A DNA stretch of 64,000 nucleotides, taken from assembly GCA_947069175.1 (NCBI GenBank), contig CAMTDV010000013.1, positions 13,030,501 through 13,094,500 of the forward strand, written 5' to 3'. This document shows, one piece after another, positions 44,220 to 55,406 of the stretch (position 1 is the stretch's first letter; every line of letters begins with the position of its first letter). The position numbers were made by a program, and so were the translations under genes. The notes under the pieces were generated by a model that saw only the letters and a list, made by a program, of their open reading frames with translations, was not told the origin of the DNA and searched no databases. The DNA is from Scalesia atractyloides. Taxonomy: Eukaryota; Streptophyta; Magnoliopsida; Asterales; Asteraceae.

Positions 44220-45927
44220 CTCAACCATGGCTAACTATTTTTGTATATCCGTTTTCTAAAAATCTAAAACTACAAAAAGATTTCCAGTTTTATATTTTAG
44301 GGGGAGTAAATTTCAAGAAAATACAAAAATATATCTTTCATTTACCTTCTTTGTTTAAGGGGGAGAAAATTTCAAAAACAATAGAAAAATCGAAAATGAG
44401 TTTCTTGGATAAGTTGAAGATGATGAAATTCACCGGTAAATCTGTTAGAAATGGTCAAAAGCATAGAAAGAAGATTGAAAGTAGCTTGTCTTATGATGTA
44501 TCGGTAGGCTCACAATCAGATTAAAATGTGCAGGTTGGTATAAACTTAACAGACAGAACGCCAGGTGGGAACCATTCATTGGGATATGGTCTTGGTACCG
44601 AAATTTCGTTTGATGGAGTGTCGAGGTCTGAGATATACGGTCTTTATGCTGGCTTATCATCTGGGTATCATGGTTGAATCTTTTGCCGAAAAATAACGGT
44701 GGTGCAAGTCTAGAACTTCCATGATATCATACATACGTGTACATACTGCATACGACCATCAAATAAGTGATAAAAATATCACATCCCCAAAATAAGTGAT
44801 AAAATATCACAGCTTTATGCGGGAGGTAAGTTCGTCTCTTTGTCGGTACGATGGTACTAACCTGTTCACGGATTTACTTCTGTGCCCTCATGCATATGAA
44901 AATCAAGTTCCTTATCAATAAGTGATTAAATCACAAAGGGCTTGTTCTCAATAAAAAATAAGTGAGTATCTCACATCTTTCATATACGTCAAAACAGATG
45001 ATAAAGCAGTATACTCACCGGTAAGATTTTCTCTCGTGCATATCTTGATACGGGAATGTGTCGTGATGTGGTTGAACACCGGCTAGTAAGTATAAATCCA
45101 TACTTTAATCATATCTCCTAATCATGATTACATCTGATAAGTCTGAGCTTACGTGGATAACAATACAGATAATCATAGTTGAATACTTATCTGTTTAATT
45201 TTGAAAACCTAATACCGTTTGACAAAGATTAAAATGTTGGTATGATTCCTTTACCTTGAAACTCGAAAAAGATTGTTCAATAGATATGTAGTTTATCTGT
45301 ATATTTTGTTTTTATGTCTAGTTTACTTAGTTGCTTATGTAATTACTTTTTGAAAGTTAGCCAAAATTGATACTCGAGAGTTTCTACCAAGGTACGCCAG
45401 AAAACCATTGGTTTGATATTGCAACTTCATAAAAGTAATATCTTGCAACAAGTAATTCATCAAAGAAATCCAAAATCTGAAGTTCGTTTGAGTGTGTGTA
45501 TCTCATACGAATGAACCTAGTCATTAATTTGACTTGGTCACTTGTTTTTCTCAAATCTGCCGCTGGAATTCATACGAGTGTGTGTATCTCGTTTAGGGAA
45601 TACAATCATACGAAGAATTTATGATAAGTCTCTCGTGTGTATTCCCTGAGAAACTTGTGTTCTAATTATATTTGTCTGTTGAGTACAGATTGATACAAAA
45701 AGAACATGAACAAAGACCAGCAACAAATAAGTCTGACAAGTCAGAAGAGGAAACAAGAAAGATTTGAAGTTTCTTAGAAGTTCGAAGACCTGATGCTCTA
45801 ATCATTGGATAGCAGATCTATCAATGAATAGCAGATCTTCAGGGGGAGTTTGTTGATACTCCAAATCATTCATGTGAAGACCAACATATGAAGACCATAG
45901 ACCGAAGACCGAAGACCAAGCAACATC
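44220..45927 (+). other. U 3' untranslated region with repeated PPT-like tracts
   Basis: No gene. AGGGGGAG tracts occur at about 44299, 44357 and 45841, as well as the true PPT at 45928-45939. Repeats of the type AATAAGTGATAAAATATCAC lie at about 44760-44960. Multiple PPT-like tracts are a known feature of Sireviruses. Confidence 0.7.
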
Positions 45928-45939
45928 CAAGGGGGAGTT
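45928..45939 (+). other. U polypurine tract
   Basis: CAAGGGGGAGTT directly before the LTR start TGTTGATACAG. A second AGGGGGAGTT followed by TGTTGATAC lies upstream near 45841, an imperfect duplicate of the PPT/LTR junction. Confidence 0.85.
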
Positions 45940-46651
45940 TGTTGATACAGTTTTGTGTCTGTCGCTTGTTCTTAATTACAGTTGTAATTGTACGGTCTTT
46001 GCTCAAGTGTCTGCATAGGTTTGGTCATGTCGAATAGATCGAGATATCCTTCTATCTTGATCTAGTATGACATCTTAGCTTGTCTGTGTTAATCAGTTGC
46101 ATGTGTGCATACTGATAAGTCTTGTGTACGTCAAGTCTACACACGTTTTCCTGAAATAAGGATTTTGTGCGAGTCAGAGAATTCGTACGAATCACATGAT
46201 TCGTACGAAATACTTGAGTAACAAGTGTGTTACTTGTTTCGTACGACATAAGTATTTCGTACGAAACAGTTGACTCGTACCAAATCCCTGGAATGTGTCT
46301 CGTGTGAAATAGTGTGTTCCATATGTCTGGATTTGTGATTCATACGAATCTAGACGGACACTATATAAGCAGACATGCACCTCTCAGTGAGGGTTAGCTA
46401 GTTGGTCTAAGTGAGCCTCTCAGTATTCTCTCTGAAGACGAAGACACAAGAACACAACAAGTTTGTTTGAGTCATACGAGCATTGTGTGTATATGTTTGT
46501 ACTTGTTCTCAATCATTAATCAAGATAGTGAATCTTTGGTTACCCCGTGTTCTTTACTTTGCTTTGGTTGCATGCACACTTAGATTCCGCACTTGTGTGT
46601 ATGTCATTTGAATAAGGAACAGGTTTAACACCATCCGCATGTGGACCTACA
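45940..46651 (+). repeat. U 3' LTR
   Basis: 712 bp from TGTTGATACAG to GGACCTACA, followed by AATAG and T's integrase coding sequence. It has a cluster of TTCGTACGAA-type palindromes at about 46166-46270 and a plausible TATA (CTATATAAGC, near 46362). Its 5' partner is absent. Confidence 0.82.
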
Positions 46652-47343
46652 AATAGTACTTTCCACCTATGCTCCTTACGTTCACTGGACCGAGTAGATC
46701 CATATGAAGTAATTCATAAGGGGCATCTATGGAATTTACTGTTTTAGACTTATGAGGTTTCTTATGTTGTTTTCCCTTTTGACATGGAAGACATTTATCT
46801 TCCACGTGAAACCTCTGCACTGGCACCCCTTTCACTAAACCATTTTTAATAATATAGTTCATTTTTGATAGTGGATGTGGGTCATGCGTCTGTGCCACAA
46901 CAATGACTCAAAGCCTCAGATGCTTTTGATAGTAGACATGCCACCACATTGGAAGAATCCTTAGCACCCATGTCCCTGACATAAGTGTCATTTCTCCTTG
47001 GCGCTCTCATCACTCTCCAGTCATCCAGTATCACCAAACTAGGTTTCAACACCAAAGCTTCAGACTTAGTAAAGTGGACCGTGTGACCCTTGTCGCAGAC
47101 TTGAGACACGCTCATCAGATTGTGCTTCAGCTGCTCAACATAGTTCACTTTGTCTAGTGTGATCTTCCCGTTTGTCACTTTTCCTCGACCGGTAATGTGC
47201 CCTCCTTTAGCACCTGCAAAATTCACATATCCACCATCTATATTCTCAAACTCTGTCAACAACCTCGCATCCCCCGTCATGTGCCTGGAGCAGCCACTAT
47301 CAACATACCACAAGTTGATAATCCTCCATAGCAGCTCCTGCAC
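46652..47343 (-). pseudogene. T protease and integrase N-terminus
   Basis: From 47343: LWYVDSGCSRHMTGDARLL with the copia DSG active site intact, GGYVNFAGAKGGHITGRGK, HNLMSVSQVCDKG, then a small frameshift. PLSKMNYIIKNGLVKGVPVQRF, CLPCQKGKQHKKPHKSK and LLHMDLLGPVNVRSIGGKYYL follow, where D in HMDLLG is the first catalytic residue. It is cut at 46652 by element U. Confidence 0.87.
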
Positions 47344-47355
47344 CCTCCAACAAAA

Positions 47356-50337
47356 TTAGTTAGATTGGGGGACCCAAGCCTTAATGGTCTTGGGTCTTCC
47401 AGATTCATCAATCATAGGAACATCCATCCAGTATCCATCACTCCTAATAGGAGTCTTGGATCTTAGACCTGTTGATGGAAATGGTTTTCGAATTCCACTA
47501 GGTCTGTGGTCCTGAGGTTTCCTAACCATGTTTGGACTTTGTGACCTTTGGAAATTATGATTTTGGTTCCATGAATTTTGATGATGATGATTTCTAAAGC
47601 CATCGTTATAAAACTTTTGATTACCAACATTCTGGTATCGATTTTGATATTGACCTTGACTTCTAAAATTATTTGATTGACCATGAAAGTTATTCATTCT
47701 TGGTGAACTACTTCTAGGTCTATCATATCTGCCTGATATAGATGCAGGCTGAAATCTTTGTTGATTTCTTTGAAAGCGAGGAACTTAGTGAGTTCCTTTT
47801 TCAGCCTTATCTACACCAACAGCAACACTCTGTTTCTTGGTAGCAGATATCTTTGGTGAGTTAACCTTCTTCTCACCATCACCACTTTTTGCTGGTGATT
47901 TCTCTTTCTGCCTCTCACTTACCTGTGCTTCACTCTTTTTATTAGGACAGCAGCTAGCTACATGTCCTTTTTCATGACATTTGAAACACGATTTTCTAGC
48001 CGAAGACTTCTTAGTTGAAGCCTCTTGCTTACATTCATCAGGCGGTGATGATGACGATGCCCTCGAAGGATCTTGTTTAGTTTGCTTAACTTCCAATTTT
48101 TCTTTGTTTTTATTTTTAGCAAACTGCACATTAGACTCTTTAGTAATAACAGGGACCTCTTCATTCATGTCACCCCTTAACAAAATCAACCTTTTTAACA
48201 AAAAATGTTTTTGATTCTTAGGGTGTGTATTTTTTGTTTGCAAAACTGGTAGCCTGTTATTATCCTTCTTGGCATTCTCAGAACCATCAACACATCCTGA
48301 TGTGGAACTACAAGGTGTAGTTGACACAAAGTCTGTAAACTCTTCTTCATCTGGCAAGAAAGAATAGTCGTGACCAAGAGGTGGTGGAACTTCATTCAAA
48401 CCTTTAAATCCCACACACGTCTTGTCATTACTCTTCTTCAAGCCATTCATCATATGTTTCATGACAAAAGATGAATATCTGAATTGATTTAATTTCTTTT
48501 CAAGTTCACAGATTTTAAGTTGTGCTTCAGACAACTCTTTGCACTTTTCAGAAACCTCTTTTGTTTTTTCACTCATCGTATCATAAGCTAAGTCAATAAC
48601 TTGAAGTTTTTCATTAAGCTTACAGGTTAGAATGTTAATTTCTTCTTCATAACCTTTAATTTCTTCAAATATAATGACTCATTTCATTTTACAAAAAAGT
48701 TTGATTCTTTTAAGTTCGAGAGCTCATTAGCCAGACTTTGGTTTTGTTGGGTTAATGTATCAACCTCACTTTAAAAACAGAACTACCAGAGTGAGAACAT
48801 ACCTCGCCTGTTGATTTGCTTAGATCAGCCATGAAAGCATCAAAATCAGCAGCCATCTTCTTCTCTGTAGCCTTCTGTTCTTCATCAGCTTTCTCAGTTT
48901 CTTTCTCTTGCTCTCCCTCAGCATCAGCTTTCACTTCTTCATCAGCAACTGGAGCTATCTCAGCTATGAACACATGTGAGGCGTTGTTATCACTCTCTAG
49001 ATGAACACTCCAATCATAAGAACCCTCTCTGGCAGTAGAAAGCAGGGCCTTTGATCCAGTGTTGTTTGATGCATTCCTATTGCTTGAACCATGACCATGA
49101 GAATCTTGAAAGGATGAACTAGAACGCGATTCAAACTTTGCTCTTTGACATTCTCTAGCAAAATGTCCATAGTTGTGACAGTTGTAACACTTCACTTTTG
49201 ACTTGTCAAAGCCCACACTTTTGCCAACGAACTTCCTGCATGTTCTGTTCATAAATCTCTTCACCATTCTAGAGATTATGGCCATCTGCCATTTCAAATC
49301 CATCTCCTCTAGGTCATCAGGGTCGATCTGATCATAATCTTCATCAAACATAGCAGGATCAGATATTTTCCCTGAATGTAGTTCTCATAGGAAGCAACGA
49401 AAGAAGCAAGCAATGCCAGGTGTTCTTCAGCACTTTTGACACTCAGAGGCATAGACTTAGAACTGCTGTTATTATTACTTGATTGTTGTCTCTTAGCCCC
49501 TGACGAGCCTCCTGAAGCAGCAACAAAAAATACTTCGCCATTAGAATTTGTCATGATCTGTTCGTTCTCACATGAGAGAAACGCAGTTGCCGTGTCACTA
49601 GAAGCATTGTTGGAAGATGAAGGTGTAAGACCTTTATAAATCCCTGGATCTTGAACCTGATCATAACCCGTCTCCTTCTTCTTCATATTGAGATCATAAG
49701 CTCTCAATTTCCCAACAACCTCTTCCGAGTCATTCTTTTCATAGTCAGCTTCACCCTTTATCATCAACGTGAGGTAAAGCATCCAGCAACTAGTCGTTTA
49801 TCTCCACATCTGTGTATCCCTCTATGTCATAATTATCAGTTTCTGACATCAGATGATAATATCTCGTGATAATATCTTCTAGGGATTCATTTCTCATGCC
49901 TTTAAACACAACAAATTGTTTCTTCAGCAGATCCACCTTGTTCTTCTTCACATCAGTATTGCCCTCATATCTCTTCTCTAGGGCATCCCACATCTCCTTT
50001 GATGTTGTATAACGTTTGAATTATGTTTGATGCCATCAGGTAACGACATCTTGATAGCAGCTAAGGCCTTCTTTTCAGATTCATACATCCTCGTTTCAGC
50101 TTCAGACATGTTGACATAAGCAGTAACACACTGTCTTCCCTCAAAATCATGCGTTGGGTTAGCGTACCCATCTTGAATACAGATCCACATCCGTGTGTCC
50201 TGATATTTAATAAAGGATTGAAATCTATCCTTCCAAGTAAGATAGTTCTCCACCTTCAGCATCTTTGGAGGTTTATTTGTGGTACCAGCCTCATGCTCCA
50301 TCCTCAACAGCTCATTTATGTTTGACATATTTGACAT
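47356..50337 (-). pseudogene. gag: T gag
   Basis: Starts MSNMSNINELLRMEHEAGTTNKPPKMLKVENYLTWKDRF at 50337. The Gag core (KKALAAIKMSLPDGIKH, MWDALEKRYEGN, LLKKQFVVFKGMRNESLEDIITRYYHLM) is broken by shifts near 49985 and 49785. A first CCHC knuckle CYNCHNYGHFAREC lies near 49195-49150. A charged coiled-coil stretch comes next, and then a second knuckle CFKCHEKGHVASCC near 47990-47950. It ends with TIKAWVPQSN and a stop at 47356. Only about a dozen bases separate it from the protease. Confidence 0.87.
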
Positions 50338-51146
50338 TTTTACCGAATCGGCTCGTTAAAAACATTAAAACTTGTCCGAAATGAGTGATTACCAAATTAT
50401 AGTTAAACTCGTCTCGACGATACGAATCTAATGATATATTGTCCGATAGTGATTTTTTTCTAAAAATCACACGAGCCTAACCGTGCAACCGGTTTGTCAA
50501 GAATGTTTATGGATCAAATTCTATGTCCGAAAACGTTTAACTTTGGTTACGTCAGCTGGTTAACTTTCCACCTTTTCCTGTGTAACTCGGAACAGTGTAA
50601 AATCTGAAATGGAAACTTTGGTTAACAATCCGAGATGAAAATCCGGAACAGTAATCCGAGTTGACAGTCCGAAATGATGATCCGAAATAGTGATCCAAGA
50701 TGAAATCCGGAATGCACTGTTCTGATACGAAATGGAAATCCGGAATAGAATACTCTGATCCGAGATGGAATCCGGAATAGTTCTAATCCGAGATGGAATC
50801 CGGAATGCACTTCTGATCCGAAATTCAATCCGAAATAGCTTCTTATTCGAATTTCAGTCCGAAATGTAATCCGAAATGACTTTTCTGAAATCCGGAATAC
50901 ACTTCTGATCTGAATTTGAATTCGAAATGCAACTTTTCAATCCGAAATTCAAGTCTTCCAATCCGAAATGCTAATTCTCTGATCCGAAATGCAAGACTTC
51001 TATCCGAAATGCCTGCTGTTTATCCGAAACAGTGTCAGAAACCCTAATTCAGCCGTCACAACCTTCAACTAGCCTCCAAAAACGTCCAAAAATCTGACTT
51101 TTTCTGATGTTACGATTCTGGACCGAGCAATAATCAAGAGCCGAAT
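50338..51146 (-). other. T leader with degenerate CCGAAATG/CCGGAAT repeats
   Basis: The 50620-51030 part holds dozens of short, variable units built on AATCCGAAATG and ATCCGGAATA. A closely related array lies in S2 at 61080-61560. No gene seen. Confidence 0.75.
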
Positions 51147-51158
51147 GCTCTAGTACCA
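51147..51158 (-). other. T primer binding site, mutated
   Basis: On the minus strand TGGTACTAGAGC, two bases off the canonical TGGTATCAGAGC found in S2 (61672-61683). Confidence 0.85.
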
Positions 51159-51160
51159 AT

Positions 51161-51212
51161 TGTAGATATCCAAAGACCAAATCTAAGCTGTTGTCACAAA
51201 TATGCACCAACA
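51161..51212 (-). repeat. T 5' LTR relic (52 bp)
   Basis: TGTAG joined directly to the last ~47 bp of the LTR (ATATCCAAAGACC...CACCAACA). About 420 bp of the 471-bp LTR are gone, with both ends and the TSD kept. The break falls at TAG/AG microhomology. Confidence 0.88.
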
Positions 51213-52060
51213 ACCATATAACCTACAACAAGAGGTTTCTCAAGTTGAATCAACTGGTTCCCAATTTGTTCACTCCTCTCTACCGTTTGATCGAGCACTA
51301 CATTCAGGGTCTTCCCTCGAAATTCAAGACTCTGTGATGAGTACTACGCCTGCAACTTTGGAAGCAGCAATGGAGCTAGCTACTGAGCTCACTGAAAATC
51401 ACATCAATTACGGGGATTTCAAGGATGAAAAGAAGAAAGATAAAACACCTACTAAAACCCTACCTCAACCCAAACCGGATCCTCTTCTCGATTCGTTGGC
51501 AAGAGAAAGCGAAATGGGAAGAACTTTGCCGTCATAAATCAACCAACCCATTGCCACTGCTCCAATCACTCAAGTTGCACCTCCTTCCGCACCATTCAAG
51601 AAATAGTATACAGGACCTCAACCAAAATGCAACCGATGTCAATATCACCACCCTCGCGAGAACCCATATCTTCACTGCACAAGTTGTGGTCGTGCAGGTC
51701 CTACAATTCAAACATATCGTGTTCTGCAAAGACCAGCCCGCAACCAACCTCAAGCCCAACAAAACAACCAAGTGATGGGCCAAGCTCCCTACCAACAACC
51801 TCTACTACTACCACCTGCTCAACCAATGGCTCAACCCTTCTACCAACCCAACTACCCTGTGATGCCACCCGTCAGAGCTTGTTTCAATTGCGGTAATCCA
51901 ACCCATTTCCGCAACACCTGTTCGCGTTTGGTAAACATCATCAATGCACAAGCTCAAGCTAACCCTGTGACCCAAGCCAACCCAGCCAATCCGCTAGCTA
52001 GAGGAAGAGCTTTTAACATCATCGCCAATCAGGCTAGAGCGGATAACAACGTGGTTAACG
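51213..52060 (+). pseudogene. gag: W gag, C-terminal part
   Basis: Continues the frame left at 29911: HITYNKRFLKLNQLVPNLFTPLYRLIEHYI, with a small deletion near 51320 shifting it. SVMSTTPATLEAAMELATELTENHI, then zinc-finger-like remnants (CTSCGRAG, near 51677) and an intact CCHC knuckle CFNCGNPTHFRNTC (about 51878-51919). Leads into the linker NVVNGTF before the protease. Confidence 0.86.
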
Positions 52061-52600
52061 GTACGTTTTCATTAACGGTAGTTATGCATCTATTCTTTTT
52101 GACACTTGCGTGGATAAGAGTTCTGTGTCCTTATAATTTGAATATATTATTGGTTTACCTCGCGCTAGTCTAGCCGAATCATTTACAGTGGAAGTAGCAG
52201 AAGGTGAACCTATTACCTTAGACACCATCATTCGCGATTGCACCCTTACTCTCAATGATCATGATTTTCCAATCGATCTTATTCCTATGAAGTTAGGTAG
52301 TTTCGACGTCAGCATTGGTATGGACTGGCTTAGTCAGCATTAGGCTGAGGTCGTTTGTTATGAAAAATTTATTCGAATTCCTCTCGCCGACAGTCAAACT
52401 CTTCGTATTTTTGGTGAAACCCCATCCAAAGAACTCAAGTTGATGTCATACCTTCAAGCTCGAAGATACCTTCGCAAAGACTCCATAGCATTCTTAGCCT
52501 ATATCGTCAAAAAAGGAAGGCAAGAAGAAGAAACTCGAAGACATTCCGTTTGTTAAAGAATTTCCTCAAGTTTTTCCCGACAATGTTTTAGGACTTCCTC
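52061..52600 (+). pseudogene. W protease
   Basis: The active site reads DTC in place of DTG, and a stop (TAA near 52134) follows. TVEVAEGEPITLDTIIRDCTLTLNDHDFPIDLIPMKLGSFDVSIGMDWLSQH is preserved up to a TAG at about 52341. A shift near 52515 disrupts the linker to RT. Confidence 0.84.
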
Positions 52601-53460
52601 ATGTGCGAGAAGTCGAATTTCGAATCGATCTTGTACCAGGTGCTACACCAATTGCAAAATCTCCATATCGGTTAGCCCCATCTGAGATGCAAGAGTGAGC
52701 TAGCCAGCTGCAAGAGCTGACTGACAAGGGATTTATACGTCCTAGCTCATCACCTTGGGGTGCACCGGTTCTTTTCGTCAAAAAGAAGGATGGAACTTTT
52801 CAAATGTGCATCGACTATCGAGAGCTCAACAAGTTGACCATCAAGAACCCCTATCCTTTACCTCGCATTGATGACCTTCTAGATCAACTTTAGGGTGCCA
52901 CCTGTTTCTAAAAATTTGATCTTCGTTCTGGTTATCATCAGCTTAGAGTACGCGAAGAAGACATTCCGAAGACTGCCTTTCGAACTCGCTACGGTCACTA
53001 TGAATTCATGGTCATGCCTTTTGGTTTGACCAATGCTCCCGCCGTTTTCATGGATCTAATAAATAGGGTGTGCAAACCCTACCTCGATCGTTTCGTTATT
53101 GTCTTCATCGATGATATTCTAATTTATTCCAAGACCAAATCCGATCAGAACTACACCTTCTACTTATCGTAACACTTTTGAAAACCGAAAAGCTCTACGC
53201 TAAATTTTCGAAATGTGAATTCTAGTTAAAAGAACAATTTCTTGGTCACGTCGTTAATGACAAAAGAATTCATGTCGACCCTGCAAAGATTAAAGTAGTA
53301 CAAGAATGGCATGCTCCACGGACTCCTACCGAAGTTAGATCATTCCTCGGTTTAGCTGGTTATTATCGATGTTTCATCAGTAATTTCTCTCGTATTGCCT
53401 TATCACTCACAGCCTTAACTCATAAGGGCAAGCCCTTCATTTGGGGGCCGAAGCAGGAAG
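52601..53460 (+). pseudogene. W reverse transcriptase
   Basis: Same family as the Y RTs: SSSPWGAPVLFVKKKDG, IDYRELNKLTIKN, MPFGLTNAPAVFMDL, FIDDILIYSKTKSD. Stops at about 52696, 52892 and 52909, plus a small deletion near 53146, inactivate it. It continues into AGYYRCFISNFSRIALSLTAL and the RNase H connection. Confidence 0.9.
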
Positions 53461-53892
53461 AGGCTTTTCAAACCTTAAAACAAAAACTTTGTGATGCACC
53501 TATTCTCACTCTTCCTGATGGTTGTGAAGACTTTGTGGTCTATTGTGATGCATCAGGGCAGGGACTAGGGTGTGTCATAATGCAAAGAGGAAAGGTGATA
53601 GCCTACGCCTCAAGGCAACTCAAAGTCCATGAAAAGAATTACACTACTCATGACCTAGAACTCAGAGCAGTCGTGTTCGCTCTAAAGATATGGAGACATT
53701 ATCTCTATGGTATAAAGTGTGAGATTTACACTGACCACAAGTGCCTTCAACATATCTTCAATCAAAAAGAGTTAAACATGAGGCAACTATAATGGGTCGA
53801 ACTCTTGAATGATTACGATTGTGAGATCCGTTATCATACTGGTGAAGCTAGTGTTGTGGCTGATGCTCTTAGTCGAAAAGAGTATGCTAACT
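53461..53892 (+). pseudogene. W RNase H
   Basis: PILTLPDGCEDFVVYCDASGQGLGCVIMQRGKVIAYASRQLKVHEKNY, HDLELRAVVFALKIWRHYLYG and IYTDHKCLQHIFNQKELNMRQ, with aspartate, glutamate and aspartate catalytic residues visible. A TAA at 53790-53792 separates VELLNDYDCEIRYHTGEASVVADALSRK. This is the complete version of the domain that is truncated in both Y units. Confidence 0.9.
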
Positions 53893-54824
53893 CCATTCAT
53901 CTGTTGTGTTCTCAAATCGTAATTGATCTTCAAAACTGCATTCGTGCAACTCAACATACTTCTGTCATGGAAAATGATGTACGAGATGAATTATCTTATG
54001 GAGCTGAAACCAAGTTAGAATCCAAGCCCGATGGTATTCTCTACTATCTAAATCATATTTGGGTACCTGATCGTGACAATCTTCATACTTTTCTCATGAA
54101 TGAGGCTCACAAAACACGATACTCTATACATCCAGGTGCTGATAAGATGTATCAAGACCTACGATACTCTTACTGGTGGTCTGGCATGAAGAAGGATATC
54201 GCCATTTTTGTCTCCAAATGCCTCACATGTTCTAAGGTTAAAGATGAACATCAAAGACCCTCAGGATTACTCGTTCAACCCGAAATACCCGTTTGGAAGT
54301 GGGAAAACATAACCATGGATTTTATTACCGGGTTACCTCGCACCTCCAGTGGGCATGACATGATTTGGGTTATTGTCGACCGTCTTACTAATTCAGCTCA
54401 TTTCATTCCAATCCGTGAAGACTATAAGAATGAGAAATTAGCTCGTATCTATATTGATGAAATTGTAAGTCGACACGGTGTGCCTTTAAGTACCATTTTG
54501 GATCGAGATGGACGTTTTACTTCACGAACATGGCAGGCTGTGCAATCAGCGTTAGGTACACGCTTAGATCTCAGCACCGCCTTTCACCCTCAAACTGATG
54601 GTCAATCTGAACGCACCATACAGACTCTTGAAGACATGCTGTGAGCATGTGTCATCGACTTTAAGGGCAATTGGATAGTCATCTACCATTAGTTGAATTT
54701 TCATACAACAATAGCTATCATTCAAGCATCGGTATGGCTCCATTTGAAGCTCTATACGGTCATAAGTGCTGATCCCCTGTATGTTGGCACGAAATTAGTG
54801 AAGCACAAATCACTCGACCTGAAT
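53893..54824 (+). pseudogene. W integrase
   Basis: The zinc-binding region (HKTRYSIHPGADKMY, SKCLTCSKVK) is followed by the core: PVWKWENITMDFITGLPRTSSGHDMIWVIVDRLT, RHGVPLSTILDRDGRF and TAFHPQTDGQSERTIQTLEDML. All three DDE residues are present (MDF, LDRD, SER). A TGA at 54642-54644 and later shifts break it before the C-terminal domain. Confidence 0.9.
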
Positions 54825-55376
54825 TGATCCAAGAAACAACCGATAAGATTCTTCAAAGCCGTAATAATCTTCGAGCAGCTCAGAGTCGTCAAAAGAGTTA
54901 CGCTGATAAACGACGAAAGCCACTCGAGTTTTGTGTTGGCGATCAAGTACTTTTGAAAGTATCACCATGGAAGGGAGTTGTTCGTTTTGGACAAAAAGGC
55001 AAGCTAGCACCTCGCTATGTGGGACCATTCAAAATACTCGAGAGAGTTGGTCTTGTAGCCTACAAGCTTGACCTACCAGAAGAACTCAGTAGGATTCATC
55101 CCACGTTCCATGTATCCAACTTGAAAAAGTGCCTAGAAGACGAAAACCTTCATATACCATTGGAAGATATTCAGATTGAGGAATCGATGCATTTCATAGA
55201 ACAACCTGTAGCAATCATGGACTTTGGTCAGAAACGTATAAGACGAAGTCGAATTCCGATAGTCAGGGTGCGTTGGGAGTCGAAATGAGGACATGAGTTT
55301 ACTTGGGAATGCGAAGACTCAATGCGCGAAAAATACCCTCATCTCTTTCAAGTTAAACCTACTACCACCTAAATTT
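54825..55376 (+). pseudogene. W integrase C-terminus with chromodomain-like tail
   Basis: RAAQSRQKSYADKRRKPLEFCVGDQVLLKVSPWKGVVRFGQKGKLAPRYVGPFKILERVG is the GPF/Y module of gypsy integrases, followed by HPTFHVSNLKKCL. Then RIRRSRIPIVRVRWESK, a TGA at 55286-55288, and EFTWECEDSMREKYPHLF. The pattern (IP.V.V.W...TWE.E..M...YP.LF) fits a chromovirus chromodomain, probably Tekay-like; the lineage is inference. Confidence 0.82.
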
Positions 55377-55393
55377 CGGGACGAAATTTCTAA

Positions 55394-55406
55394 AAGTAGA
55401 GGATAC
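55394..55406 (+). other. W polypurine tract
   Basis: AAGTAGAGGATAC immediately before the 3' LTR start at 55407. Confidence 0.75.

Larger units (their letters stand above)
34225..46651 (+). mobile_element. element U: Ty1/copia (Sirevirus-like), 5'-truncated
   Basis: A plus-strand copia element inserted in T's integrase. It has a leader, gag (split by Q), protease, integrase, RT and RNase H, a 1.7-kb 3' region with several PPT-like motifs, and a 712-bp 3' LTR (45940-46651). No 5' LTR or PBS was found; the left end abuts T near 34225 and about 150 residues of T's integrase are gone. A deletion spanning T's core and U's 5' LTR is likely. No TSD can therefore be checked. Confidence 0.82.
29912..51212 (-). 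mobile_element. element T: Ty1/copia (Sirevirus-like), minus strand
   Basis: Ends TGTAGGTCCCC (29912) and CACCAACA (51212), with TSD ACCAT at 29907-29911 and 51213-51217 in the W gag. In its own direction it has a 52-bp relic 5' LTR, PBS, repeat-rich leader, a long Gag with two CCHC knuckles, protease, integrase split by U, RT, RNase H, a 1.5-kb 3' untranslated region, PPT and a full 471-bp 3' LTR. The long gag and noncoding ends resemble Sireviruses; lineage assignment is inference. Confidence 0.88.

Noticed and set aside
44220..45927. Envelope-like gene after U pol
   Set aside because: Some Sirevirus relatives carry one, but this 1.7-kb stretch has no open frame of useful length.
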